A DNA stretch of 64,000 bases from NCBI GenBank assembly GCA_963752755.1, contig CAVVZJ010000011.1, positions 186,001 through 250,000 of the forward strand, read 5' to 3'. Shown in pieces: positions 55,882-64,000 of this stretch (the stretch's first letter is position 1; each line of letters starts with the position of its first letter). The notes below the pieces were generated by a model, which saw only the letters and a program-made list of their open reading frames with translations, was not told where the DNA came from and ran no database searches. The translations under genes were made by a program, and so were the position numbers. This DNA comes from CAVVZJ01 sp963752755 (lineage in GTDB: Bacteria > Planctomycetota > Planctomycetia > Isosphaerales > Isosphaeraceae).

Positions 55882-56715
55882 TTACCTCAGGGGCCAGATC
55901 TCCGGGAGGCCGACCGGCCCGGAGCCGCGTCGGCTCTCGGAGGAAGCGGCATCGCGGAGGAAACGGCGGGACAGTTCGAGGGCGAGGATCGCGGCCATCA
56001 GCGCGATCGAATCGGCGAGGGGGCCGGCGTCGGTCCACGACCGGACGATCCCGCGTCCGACGTCGCCGCAGTTCTCCAGGAACTGGTCGAGCGACTCGCC
56101 GAGGGCCTCTGGATCGATTGGGAAAACCGCGGAGATGGGGCCGATTTCATGAGGAGAAGGGAACGCGCTCGATTCGAGAGGACTGCCGGCAAGGGCTTCC
56201 GGCGGTTGACCGGGCGGGGTCGTGGGTCTGGTGCGCGGAACAGTTGGTTCCGGAGGCGGCAGGGATTGCGGATCGGTCGCGGGTGCGGGGACGGCATTCC
56301 GGCCGTCGCTCGTGGCGACCGCGACGAGGTGGGCCGCGGGCAGGGCCGTGGCGACGGTCGAGACGCTTGGAGTGACCGGCCGGCCATCGACTCCGAGGGG
56401 AGGAGTGACCGGGGGCAGGCTCGGGGGAGGCGGGGCGAGAACGACAGTGACGCCTGCGGGAGCCGCTTCCACGTCCTCGTCGGGGCTCGGATCGAGGCCG
56501 GGACTCACGGCGCCGGAGGTCGCCTCGTCCTCCGGTTCGTCGCCATCGTCCTCTGCCTGAGCCGCAGGGGGTTCGCCCAGGAAGACCGCCGCGGGCGGCA
56601 TCGTGGGCCTCGGGTCGTGGTCGGTGGCGGCCGCCCCGGCATTCAGCAGACGACGCGCCTCCAGCCGATCCAGGGCCGGTGCGCGACGGTACGCCCGTCC
56701 TCCATGAGTCGGCAT
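55882..56715 (-). CDS. Surface-type protein with LEARRLL signature, Pro-rich
   Basis: The 277-residue protein begins with the planctomycete surface signature ALDRLEARRLLNAGAA (about 14-29). The middle is long, acidic and Pro/Ala/Thr-rich and probably disordered. Near the C-terminus it has IGPISAVFPIDPEALGESLD, a helical region (LDQFLENCGDVGRGIV) and one hydrophobic segment (ADSIALMAAILALELSRRFL). No enzyme motif is present. It opens the operon with the ECF sigma factor (8-bp gap), so it may be the sensed or regulated envelope component. Confidence 0.65.
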   Translation of the reverse strand: MPTHGGRAYRRAPALDRLEARRLLNAGAAATDHDPRPTMPPAAVFLGEPPAAQAEDDGDEPEDEATSGAVSPGLDPSPDEDVEAAPAGVTVVLAPPPPSLPPVTPPLGVDGRPVTPSVSTVATALPAAHLVAVATSDGRNAVPAPATDPQSLPPPEPTVPRTRPTTPPGQPPEALAGSPLESSAFPSPHEIGPISAVFPIDPEALGESLDQFLENCGDVGRGIVRSWTDAGPLADSIALMAAILALELSRRFLRDAASSESRRGSGPVGLPEIWPLR

Positions 56716-56945
56716 AAAACCGTGAGCCTCCGAACTCCTTGGGGCCTACTCGGTCAGCCATCCGGGCTGTTTGGAGCGGCATCATAACCAATCAAACGGA
56801 TCGGAGCCAGGCAAGTTGAGCGCGTTGGCTCACCCGGTCTTTTCGTACAATCTCCAAAATCGCGCGCGCCGGGGAGGCCGGGGTCCGTTCCCTAGAATCC
56901 GAGAGGCCGGCAAGGCCGACGTGTCAAGAGCAGGGGTACCCATTG

Positions 56946-57839
56946 ATGATCGTCCCACGTCGGGAACCGAGCGTCGGCGACGTCTCGGCCCATTACGACA
57001 GCCTGGACCGCTTCTATCGCGAGATCTGGGGCGAGCACGTCCACCATGGTTACTGGCGGACCGGCCGCGAGACGGCCGAGGTCGCGGTTCGCCAGCTCAT
57101 CGACGCCGTAGCCGAACGCGCGGCCATCGCCTCCGGGAAGACCGTGTGTGATGTCGGCTGTGGTTACGGAGGGACCGCGCGGGTGCTCGCTTGCGATTAC
57201 GGCGCCAGGGTCACGGCCCTGACCATCTCGCCGGCCCAGCACGCCTATGCGCAGGGCCTCGACGCTTCCCGGGAGAGCCCGAATCCGAACTACCTGCTGC
57301 GCGACTGGTGCGCGAATGGCCTGCCGGCGTTGAGCTTCGATGCCGTCATTGCCATCGAGAGCAGCGAGCACATGGCCGATAAGGCGGCGTTCTTCGCCGA
57401 GGCCCATCGCGTGCTGCGACCTGGGGGCCGGCTGGTGGTCTGCGCCTGGCTCACCCGACCGCGGCCGGGCCGGGTCGAGGTGGCGGGCCTGCTGGAACCG
57501 ATCTGCCGCGAGGGCCGCCTGCCTGGCATGGGAACTGCGGAGGAATACCACGAACTGGCCCGCAACGCGGGATTCGAGGCCGTCGCCATCGAGGACATCA
57601 GCCGGCACGTCAAGCGGACCTGGCCGATCTGCATCGGACGGGGCTTGAAGCACCTCTGCCTCGATTCGTCCTACCGCCGCTTCCTGCTCCGTTCGGGGAG
57701 CCCGGATCGGATCTTCGCGCTGACCCTCTTCCGGATCTGGCTCGCTTACGAGCTGGGCAGCATGCGCTACGGCATTCTTTCGGCAGTCAAAAACGTTGGA
57801 AATGAACAACCCTCGATTCTGCCAACAAGTGGGTCATGA
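56946..57839 (+). CDS. SAM-dependent methyltransferase
   Basis: The protein has a class I methyltransferase fold: DVGCGYGGTARVLACDYGA (glycine-rich SAM loop, near 68-86), LTISPAQHAYAQGL and FDAVIAIESSEHM. Its start (HYDSLDRFYREIWGEHVHHG) is like tocopherol and ubiquinone/menaquinone-type C-methyltransferases. ATG 56946 is preferred; a TTG lies just before it. It opens the type III PKS cluster (27 bp before the PKS), so it probably methylates the polyketide product. A TACAAT box near 56846 may be the promoter. Confidence 0.82.
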   Translation: MIVPRREPSVGDVSAHYDSLDRFYREIWGEHVHHGYWRTGRETAEVAVRQLIDAVAERAAIASGKTVCDVGCGYGGTARVLACDYGARVTALTISPAQHAYAQGLDASRESPNPNYLLRDWCANGLPALSFDAVIAIESSEHMADKAAFFAEAHRVLRPGGRLVVCAWLTRPRPGRVEVAGLLEPICREGRLPGMGTAEEYHELARNAGFEAVAIEDISRHVKRTWPICIGRGLKHLCLDSSYRRFLLRSGSPDRIFALTLFRIWLAYELGSMRYGILSAVKNVGNEQPSILPTSGS

Positions 57840-57866
57840 GGCCGCCGGGGACGGCGGGACACAGGG

Positions 57867-58932
57867 ATGAGCTTCACGATCCTCGGGCTGGGAGTGGCCC
57901 AACCAGAGAATAGCTTCACCCAGGAACGAGCCGCCGAGTTGACGAGCCACTGGGCCGGGCATGACGCCGGCCAGGCCCGTCGGCTGGCCGCGGTCTATCG
58001 GCGGACGGGCATCCGGCGCCGGCATGTCGTTCTGGATGATCCGGCCGAGTTCTTCGACGGGACGGATCGGGAGCAAGGGCCCTCGACGGCCTGGCGCATG
58101 CGGCGCTATGATCGAGCGCGTCCGTCCGCTGGCCCTGGAGGCGGCGCGTCGGTCGATCGAGGCATCCGGGGTGGCGACGGAAGATTTCACGCATCTGGTC
58201 ACGGTCTCCTGCACCGGCTTCTCGGCGCCGGGCTTCGATGTCGCCTTGATCGAGGGGCTGGGCTTGCCGGCGAGGGTCGAGCGGACGCACATCGGCTTCA
58301 TGGGATGCCACGGCGCCTTGAATGGTCTGCGAGTGGCGCGGGCGTTTGCCGAGTCGGACCCCGAGGCCCGCGTGCTCGTCTGCGCGGCCGAACTGTGTAG
58401 CCTGCACTTCCGCCAGGGGGCCGAATCGGAGCGGTTTGTGGCGAATGCCCTGTTCGCTGACGGCGCGGCGGCCGTTGTCGGCGCGGCGGAGTGGCCCGAT
58501 CGGCCGGCGGCCTGGCGGCTCGCGGCCAGCGGCTCGTACCTGGCCCCCGACTCGGCGGAGGCGATCGGCTGGCGGATCGGCGACCACGGGTTCGACATGG
58601 AGCTTTCGCCGCGGGTCGCTGGCATGATCGCCGAGCACCTTGGCCCCTGGCTCGAATCCTGGCTGGCCCGGCAGGGCCTCGGCCTCGAAGACGTGGCGTC
58701 CTGGGCCGTCCACCCGGGCGGACCGCGCATCCTTGAATCGGTCCGCGAGACGCTTGACCTGGAGGAGTCGGCGACGTCCGTCTCCCGCGAGGTGCTGGCA
58801 GAATGCGGCAACATGTCTTCACCAACAGTCCTATTCATTCTTGACCGCCTCCGACAGCGCCGGGCCGCCTTGCCGTGCGTGGCGCTGGCGTTCGGGCCGG
58901 GACTGGTCATCGAGGCGGCCCTGTTCACATGA
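57867..58932 (+). CDS. Type III polyketide synthase (frameshifted)
   Basis: Chalcone-synthase-type enzymes condense malonyl units onto an acyl starter. The catalytic triad is visible: Cys in VSCTGFSAPGFDVALI (near 114), His in WAVHPGGPRI (near 281) and Asn in ECGNMSSPTVLF (near 312). The frame breaks near 58113: an extra C in TATGATCGAGCG separates WRMRRYD from ERVRPLALEAARRSIE. The repaired length is about 354 residues, normal for the family. It resembles bacterial enzymes that form alkylresorcinols or alkylpyrones from fatty-acyl starters; the starter is unknown. The stop overlaps the start of the flavoprotein gene (ATGA). Confidence 0.88.
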
Positions 58933-60107
58933 GCCGCTTTGACGTGGCGATCGCCGGGGCGGGACCGGCCGGTGGTTCCCTGGCGATCCATCTGGCGCGG
59001 CGGGGCCTGAGCGTCGCCCTGATTGACCGGGCGACCTTCCCCCGCGACAAGCTTTGCGGCGAGTTCCTCAGCCCCGAGGCCTGGAGCGTCCTTGACCTCC
59101 TCGGCCTGGCCGAGGGACTCGTTCGTTGCGGTTTCCACCCGATCCGGCGCGCCCGGCTCACGACCCCTCGCGGCCGTGTCCTCGAAGCCGACCTGCTCGG
59201 CTCCGATGAGCGACCGGGCCTCGGCCTGAGTCGCTCGGCGCTCGACGAGGCAATCGTCGCGTCGGCCCGCGAGCTGGGGGCTACGGTCTTCGAGGGGACG
59301 CAGGTCGGCGGGCCGATGCTCCGCGATGGGAGGGTGATCGGGCTTCGCGCCCGGCATCCGACCGAAGGCCCGCTGGACGTGCAGGCCACCGTCACGGTCG
59401 CCGCCGACGGCCGCCACTCGGCATTGGTTCGGCAGACCGGCACGACGCGGGGGCGGTCGCGTGGCCGGCATGTCGGGATCAAGCGTCACCTGTGGCTCGC
59501 GGATCAGGACGCGTCCGAGCCGTGGGGCACGGTCGGCCTGCACCTCGTCCCTGGCGGCTACGGGGGGGCCTGCCGGATCGACGGCGGTTTGACGAACTTC
59601 TGCGCCTTGATGCCTGAGTCGACCCTTCGTGGCCAGCGCGGCGACCTCGACCGGGCCGCCCGCGGCTTCTTCGGACGCAACCCGGTCCTGGCCCGCTTGC
59701 TCGACGCCGCGGAGCCGGCCGGCGCGTGGAAGGCGGTTTCCGGCGTCCGTGTCGAGGTCTCGACGCCGCGGGTCCCCGGCATCCTCTACGGGGGAGATTG
59801 CCAGGGGACCGTCGATCCGCTCGGCGGCCAGGGGATGACGATGGCCTTGCTCGGAGCCGACCTGCTCGCGTCGTTCGTCGTCCGAGCCGTTTCCTCCGAG
59901 CGTGGGGCCGACGCGGTACTCCAGCAGGAATGCCAGTCCGCCTGGAATCGCCGGTTCGATCGCCGCGTGCGACTCTGCCGACTCTTCCATCACGCCCTGA
60001 TCCGGCCGGCCTGGATCGACGTGGCCTCGACGTTCAACCGCCTTGCCCCGCGGCTGCTGGCCGCCGGCTTCCGCCTGACGCGTGATCCGGCGTGGTTACC
60101 GGGCTGA
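58929..60107 (+). CDS. FAD-dependent oxidoreductase, GGR/hydroxylase type
   Basis: The 392-residue protein has a dinucleotide-binding start VAIAGAGPAGGSLAIHLARR (GxGxxG), FPRDKLCGEFLSPEAWSVLD, and the FAD motif GDCQGTVDPLGGQGMTMALL. It belongs to the flavoprotein family that includes geranylgeranyl reductases and aromatic hydroxylases. In this cluster an aromatic hydroxylation of the type III PKS product is likely, as for the flavoprotein of known phenolic-lipid operons. It starts in the PKS stop (4-bp overlap) and its 3' end overlaps the convergent ICMT-like gene by 74 bp. Confidence 0.82.
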   Translation: MSRFDVAIAGAGPAGGSLAIHLARRGLSVALIDRATFPRDKLCGEFLSPEAWSVLDLLGLAEGLVRCGFHPIRRARLTTPRGRVLEADLLGSDERPGLGLSRSALDEAIVASARELGATVFEGTQVGGPMLRDGRVIGLRARHPTEGPLDVQATVTVAADGRHSALVRQTGTTRGRSRGRHVGIKRHLWLADQDASEPWGTVGLHLVPGGYGGACRIDGGLTNFCALMPESTLRGQRGDLDRAARGFFGRNPVLARLLDAAEPAGAWKAVSGVRVEVSTPRVPGILYGGDCQGTVDPLGGQGMTMALLGADLLASFVVRAVSSERGADAVLQQECQSAWNRRFDRRVRLCRLFHHALIRPAWIDVASTFNRLAPRLLAAGFRLTRDPAWLPG

Positions 60108-60855
60108 GGTCGTCACCCGCAAACGGCACCCGGCCCAGCGGACCGATCGGCAGGAGTGGATAACCGGGCACGCGGGCCTGGTAGCGACGGTAGGTGTCGC
60201 CCAGGTAGTGGAGCAGTCGCCGGTCCTTCAGCCAGCTTCCGACGAAGATGTATAGCGTCCAGAAGCCGGTCAGCACCGCGCGGTCGAGCGTCATGGCGGG
60301 GGTGAACCAGATGAGGCCGAGGAAGCTGAGATAGACGGGGTGTCGCAGGACGCGATAGGCCCCCCTGGTCTGGAATTGCCTTCGCGGGATTTCCTGGCCG
60401 CGGACCCAGGCCCACCAGGGAGTCCAGCCGGTCTGGAAGCCGAGACCGGTCAGCCAGAGGCTGTAAAGCAAGGCGACCCAGCTCAACAGGAAGGCCGACG
60501 ACACGACCGTGCCGGCCGCGCCGCGGAATTGCCAGAGGACGGTGGGGCTGTGCTGCCAGCCTTCGATCGTCAACAAGAGGCTGGCGCAGCTCGCCGCGCA
60601 GAAGACGCAGCCGTACTGCGGGGACGGAATCCACGCCTGGAGCCGCTTGCGCGTCGTGGGGTGCAAGAGCCAGCTATGGATCAAAGCGAACTGGGCCGCA
60701 AGCAAGGCGTCGATCCAGAGCCAGCCAGCGCCACCCCCGGCGGTCGTGGCGTCGGACACGATCCCTCCCCGGAGGAAGGGGAAGAGGCGAACGACTGTCC
60801 AGGCGAAGAGCAGATGCGTCCCGATCCCGAAAGCGATCCAGAATCGCCTCATCAT
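60034..60855 (-). CDS. ICMT/NnrU-family membrane methyltransferase-like protein
   Basis: The 273-residue protein has about five membrane segments and the family C-terminus YRVLRHPVYLSFLGLIWF, with LTGFWTLYIFVGSWLKDRRL and YLGDTYRRYQARVPGYPLLP. Isoprenylcysteine carboxyl methyltransferase relatives accompany bacterial type III PKS genes and O-methylate phenolic lipids, so this may be the membrane methyltransferase of the cluster. It is convergent with and overlaps the flavoprotein gene. The start could be either of two successive ATGs. Confidence 0.8.
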   Translation of the reverse strand: MMRRFWIAFGIGTHLLFAWTVVRLFPFLRGGIVSDATTAGGGAGWLWIDALLAAQFALIHSWLLHPTTRKRLQAWIPSPQYGCVFCAASCASLLLTIEGWQHSPTVLWQFRGAAGTVVSSAFLLSWVALLYSLWLTGLGFQTGWTPWWAWVRGQEIPRRQFQTRGAYRVLRHPVYLSFLGLIWFTPAMTLDRAVLTGFWTLYIFVGSWLKDRRLLHYLGDTYRRYQARVPGYPLLPIGPLGRVPFAGDDLSPVTTPDHASGGSRRPAAAGQGG

Positions 60856-60924
60856 GGTCGCGGTCCTTCCGTGGACAAGGACAAGCGGCGTCGGGTCCTC
60901 CCGGCGCTCTCCGTTCCAGTTCCT

Positions 60925-63495
60925 TCACTCGCAAGCGATCGCCGCTGCGATCCCGGCCCTGGCGGCCCGCGACGCGGGTCCGAGTCCGGCCAGAAGGGAG
61001 CCGATCAGCACCGCCAGGGCCACCGTCCCGGTGACGACCCAGGGAACCCCCATCGGGAAGACAAACCCCGTCTCCTCGAAGAGAATCACGCGCAGGACGT
61101 ACCACTCCAGCGGCACACCGATCAGGAGGCCGATCGCCGTCCCGATCAAGGCGATCAGCAACGCCTCGGCCAGCACCGTCTGCCGGACCAGGCTGGCTGT
61201 CGCCCCCAGCGCCCGGAGGATTCCCAGCTCGCGACGGCGCCGGAGAACCGAGATCAGGAGACTCGTCAAGACCCCGAGCAAGGCCACGACAACCGCCAAT
61301 CCCTCCTGAACGTAGGCGACGCTGTGCAACCGATGCACCATGCCGGTGATGTGCCCGCGAAGCTCGTCCCGGGTCAGCACGACCAGCCCTTGCTCGGCGC
61401 CGAAGGGGGATTGCAGGACGGCCCGCCGGGCCGACTCGGGGTCCGACCCCGGCGGGAGGTACACATTGAAGACATCGATCTCGGCGTCCGCGAAGTCCCC
61501 GGCGTAGCGGTTTCGATCGACGAGGACCGTTCCTTCCGGGCAGGAATAATCGGGGATCGTGCCGATAATCTGGAGCGAACGGTCTCCGCGCGGGGTGGGT
61601 AAGGTGATCGTTTCGCCGACCCGGAGGCCGTTCCGAGCCGCGAAGTTGTCGGAGACGATGACTGTGCCGGGCTCGGCGAGGAGGCGATAAAGGGTCCGGT
61701 CGCGGAGTGGAGGATGGCGAGGGCCGTTGGCACTGTAGTAAGTCTGTGCATCAAGAAGGAGCATCAGCAATCGGGTCGCGTGCCCATCGCGCCTCCAGGG
61801 CAGATAACGGAATCGCATCGGAACGATCTGAGAGCCGGGCAGGCTCTCGCCGATCGACGAAGCGAGGCGATCGGGCATCGGCAGAATCTGCCCGCTGGCA
61901 CTGAGCGGGCCGCCCGAGGTGACGAACAGATCACCGGCAATCCCCTGATCGATCCAGGAGAGTACCGCCGACTCGTTGCCGCCGATGACTCCGCCGGTCT
62001 GGATGACGAGCGCCGTGCTCGCCGCCAGGACGGCGATCGTCGGCCCGGTGCGCCCCGGCGACTGGATCAGGTGATCCGCCGCGAGCCGACCGGCGATCCC
62101 GAGCCAGGCTTCGACCGCAGGCCGCAGCCAGCAGGCGAGCCGGGCCGTCAAGGTCGGCACCACGAGGAAGGCCCCGAGCACACTCGCGAGCGGCAGGCCG
62201 TAGCGGGCCACGCGACCACCGATCCCGAGCGATACGAGCCCAACGCAAGCGAGCAAGGCCAGCCCGACGGCCTGCCTTGTTCGCCGTGACCCCGATGGTT
62301 CCGGTTCGACCCGACGGAGAGCCCCGACCGGAGTTTCCGCGGCGATCCGGGCTGCCGGACCGAGTGCCGCCAGCACCGCGACGCCGATTCCGAGGACGAC
62401 CGCACTTAGGGCCACGAGCGGCGAGCCCTTGGGCGTCGCGGCGTCCAGCGGCAAGAAGACGTCGCTCAAGGCTTGCCGCAACGGCCCGAGCGACGCGGCG
62501 GTCAGCCCCCAGCCGATCGGCAATCCGATCAGCGAGCCGATCAGTCCGAGTTCCGCCGCGTCCAGCAGGATCAGGCGCCAGACCTGGCACCGGGTCGCTC
62601 CCAACGCTCTGAGCAGGCCGATCTCCTGCCGGCGTTCGGCGACGCCCACGGCCATCGCGCTCCGGACGAGGAAGGCGCCCAGTCCCAGGGCCCCGAGACC
62701 GCAGATCGAGAAGCCGAGACGCAAGCCCTGGAGCACGTCACCGATGCGGCCGGCATGCGCCTCAGGCGTCCGCACGGAAGCCGGATCGCCGAGGCAGGCC
62801 GCGACGCGACGCCGGACGTCCTCGCGGTCCGCACCCGGTTCGAGGGTCAGGTCGAGCCGACTGGCCCGACCGGGAAGACCGAGGAGCCGCGCGGCGTCGG
62901 ACAGGTTGAGCACCAGAACGTACCCGCCCAGCGTCGCCTCGCGACCGTCGCCGTCGAGATTCCCAATGATCTCCAGCCGTTGCGACGTGCCCGAGGCAAG
63001 CACCGCGAGTCGCCGCGTTTCCGGGGGAAGGGCTCGCTCCAGCTCGCGGCCGATCAGGACCGGTTTTCGCCCGAGCAGTTTCGCCTTGAGGAAGGCGGCC
63101 GAGGTTCCCTCACTCACGGACACGCCGGCTTCCGTCGGCGTCGTCCGCCAGGCCGCGAGTTCGAGACCGATCAGCAAGACCGGGTGGTGGATCGGGGCCG
63201 ACAGGAGAACCCGGCGAATCAGGACGGGCCGCACCTCGCGGACCCCCGGGATTTGACGAATTCGAGCCCCCAGTTCGACGGGGAGACCGGCCTCGTCGTG
63301 GCTGACATAAAGGTCGGCGCCCTCGAGCGGGGTGGCCGCTTGTCGGAGGGACGCCGAGAGGCCACTCTCGATCGTCGCCGTACCCGTCCAGGCCGCCACC
63401 CCGAGCGCCAGGCAGGCCACGATCAAGGCCGTCCGCGCGGGGCGATGTCGGCGGTGGGGACGGTTCAAAGACCGTTCAAGCGACAGGAATTGCAT
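60925..63495 (-). CDS. FtsX/MacB-type ABC exporter permease
   Basis: The protein has 856 residues. It is a long permease with an N-terminal membrane segment (TALIVACLALGVAAWTGTAT), a large extracytoplasmic domain, three further segments (SMAVGVAERRQEIGLLRALG coupling motif), then a second permease half with another extracytoplasmic domain and ISVLRRRRELGILRALGATA, ending in four membrane segments. Two FtsX-like halves in one chain form a complete transporter unit with the ATPase. Start at MQFLSLERSLNRPH (ATG 63495) was preferred; it overlaps the ATPase end by 20 bp. The substrate (lipoprotein, lipid or peptide) is unknown. Confidence 0.85.
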   Translation of the reverse strand: MQFLSLERSLNRPHRRHRPARTALIVACLALGVAAWTGTATIESGLSASLRQAATPLEGADLYVSHDEAGLPVELGARIRQIPGVREVRPVLIRRVLLSAPIHHPVLLIGLELAAWRTTPTEAGVSVSEGTSAAFLKAKLLGRKPVLIGRELERALPPETRRLAVLASGTSQRLEIIGNLDGDGREATLGGYVLVLNLSDAARLLGLPGRASRLDLTLEPGADREDVRRRVAACLGDPASVRTPEAHAGRIGDVLQGLRLGFSICGLGALGLGAFLVRSAMAVGVAERRQEIGLLRALGATRCQVWRLILLDAAELGLIGSLIGLPIGWGLTAASLGPLRQALSDVFLPLDAATPKGSPLVALSAVVLGIGVAVLAALGPAARIAAETPVGALRRVEPEPSGSRRTRQAVGLALLACVGLVSLGIGGRVARYGLPLASVLGAFLVVPTLTARLACWLRPAVEAWLGIAGRLAADHLIQSPGRTGPTIAVLAASTALVIQTGGVIGGNESAVLSWIDQGIAGDLFVTSGGPLSASGQILPMPDRLASSIGESLPGSQIVPMRFRYLPWRRDGHATRLLMLLLDAQTYYSANGPRHPPLRDRTLYRLLAEPGTVIVSDNFAARNGLRVGETITLPTPRGDRSLQIIGTIPDYSCPEGTVLVDRNRYAGDFADAEIDVFNVYLPPGSDPESARRAVLQSPFGAEQGLVVLTRDELRGHITGMVHRLHSVAYVQEGLAVVVALLGVLTSLLISVLRRRRELGILRALGATASLVRQTVLAEALLIALIGTAIGLLIGVPLEWYVLRVILFEETGFVFPMGVPWVVTGTVALAVLIGSLLAGLGPASRAARAGIAAAIACE

Positions 63496-64000
63496 CGATT
63501 GTCCGATCCTCCGACTCGACCCGTCCATCGCGGACGTGGATCACCCGGTCGGCCCACGCGGCGGCCGACGGGTCGTGAGTGACCATCACGACCGACCGGC
63601 GACCCGGTTCCGGCAGGTCGCGGAGTCTCGCGAGCACGTCGCGGCCGGTCGCCGAGTCGAGGCTGCCGGTCGGTTCGTCGCAGAGGATGAGTTCCGGGCC
63701 GGAGACTAGTGCCCTGGCGATCGCCACCCGCTGCTGCTCGCCGCCGGAAAGTTCCTCGGGCCGATGCCCGGCCCTCGCGGACAGTCCGAGCCACTCCAGC
63801 GACTCCAGAGCCATCGATCGCGACTCGCTCTCACCCACGCCTGCCAGCCGGAGCGGCAGGGCAACATTCTCGACCACCCTCAAGGTTGGCAGCAGGTTGA
63901 ACTGCTGGAAGACGAAACCGACCTCGCGACGGCGGTACGACGCCAGCCGGTCGTCCGAGAGGTCGCTCAGGTCAGTGCCTTGAAATCGAATGCGACCGGA
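63476..64000 (-). CDS. LolD/MacB-type ABC ATPase (partial)
   Basis: The 5' end lies beyond the window. Visible motifs are the Q-loop (VGFVFQQFNLLPTLRVVENV), the ABC signature LSGGEQQRVAIARALVSG, Walker B ELILCDEPTGSLD and the switch His in VMVTHDPSAAAWAD. This is the LolCDE/MacB/FtsE branch, which works with FtsX-like permeases, here the overlapping gene downstream. It ends in 20-bp overlap with that gene, so the two are one operon. Confidence 0.9.
   Translation of the reverse strand, partial: SGRIRFQGTDLSDLSDDRLASYRRREVGFVFQQFNLLPTLRVVENVALPLRLAGVGESESRSMALESLEWLGLSARAGHRPEELSGGEQQRVAIARALVSGPELILCDEPTGSLDSATGRDVLARLRDLPEPGRRSVVMVTHDPSAAAWADRVIHVRDGRVESEDRTIDAIPVA

Noticed and set aside
57834..59993. 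A 719-codon open frame on the minus strand
   Set aside because: It is antisense to the type III PKS and flavoprotein genes, which carry clear active sites; the antisense product has no family features.

Overview
The window is GC-rich, gene-dense bacterial chromosome, most likely from a member of the Planctomycetota close to Isosphaeraceae (inference). Supporting signs are three surface proteins with the N-terminal 'LE.R.LL' signature typical of that phylum, Tat-exported Gfo/Idh/MocA-type proteins, Ser/Thr kinases fused to membrane or TPR domains, an ECF sigma factor next to a kinase, a long basic YidC tail, and many small secreted proteins without known function. No rRNA, intact tRNA, CRISPR array, prophage or transposase gene was seen.

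Layout. 1-2.2 kb (minus): a glycosidase-like protein, an unknown protein and a 75-residue protein ending in Gly-Gly. 2.5-3.6 kb: truD. 3.8-6.9 kb: an mlaE-mlaF-mlaD lipid-transport operon. 7-9 kb: a HEAT-repeat secreted protein and a membrane protein. 9.1-10.4 kb: two adjacent selenoprotein genes, a SelW-like gene and selD, each with an in-frame UGA and a downstream hairpin. 10.5-16.5 kb: a Tat-exported protein, a duplicated intergenic repeat, a TPR protein and a surface protein. 17.2-19.1 kb: a CphA2-like cyanophycin synthetase; a cyanophycinase lies at 37.7 kb. 19.2-24.7 kb: a HicA-HicB fusion, a sugar-nucleotide epimerase, an HNH nuclease, cinA and a gamma-glutamyltransferase. 24.9-30 kb: a giant beta-helix surface protein and a receptor-like kinase. 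30.1-36 kb: tsaB, a phosphoesterase, yidC and mnmE. 36.6-49 kb: a ribokinase-like sugar kinase, cyanophycinase, a MocA-type oxidoreductase, a DoxX-like protein, apbE, an RluA-type pseudouridine synthase and a lipoprotein. 49.5-52.4 kb: two multi-spanning membrane proteins, the first glycosyltransferase-like. 52.8-56.7 kb: an ECF sigma/kinase/surface-protein operon. 56.9-60.9 kb: a type III polyketide synthase cluster. 60.9-64 kb: a FtsX/MacB-type ABC exporter.

Two things colour the reading. First, at least a dozen otherwise conserved genes (for example mlaE, cinA, ggt, tsaB, apbE and the type III PKS) are broken by single-base indels, several of them in short G or C runs, which points to consensus errors rather than gene decay; these genes are annotated across the breaks. 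Second, a dispersed intergenic repeat family sharing a 21-base core occurs four times, at gene ends.

The most notable biology is the tandem UGA-containing selenoprotein pair, the type III PKS, methyltransferase and flavoprotein cluster that resembles phenolic-lipid operons, the CphA2-like synthetase plus cyanophycinase, and the small Gly-Gly-terminated protein of ubiquitin-like size.
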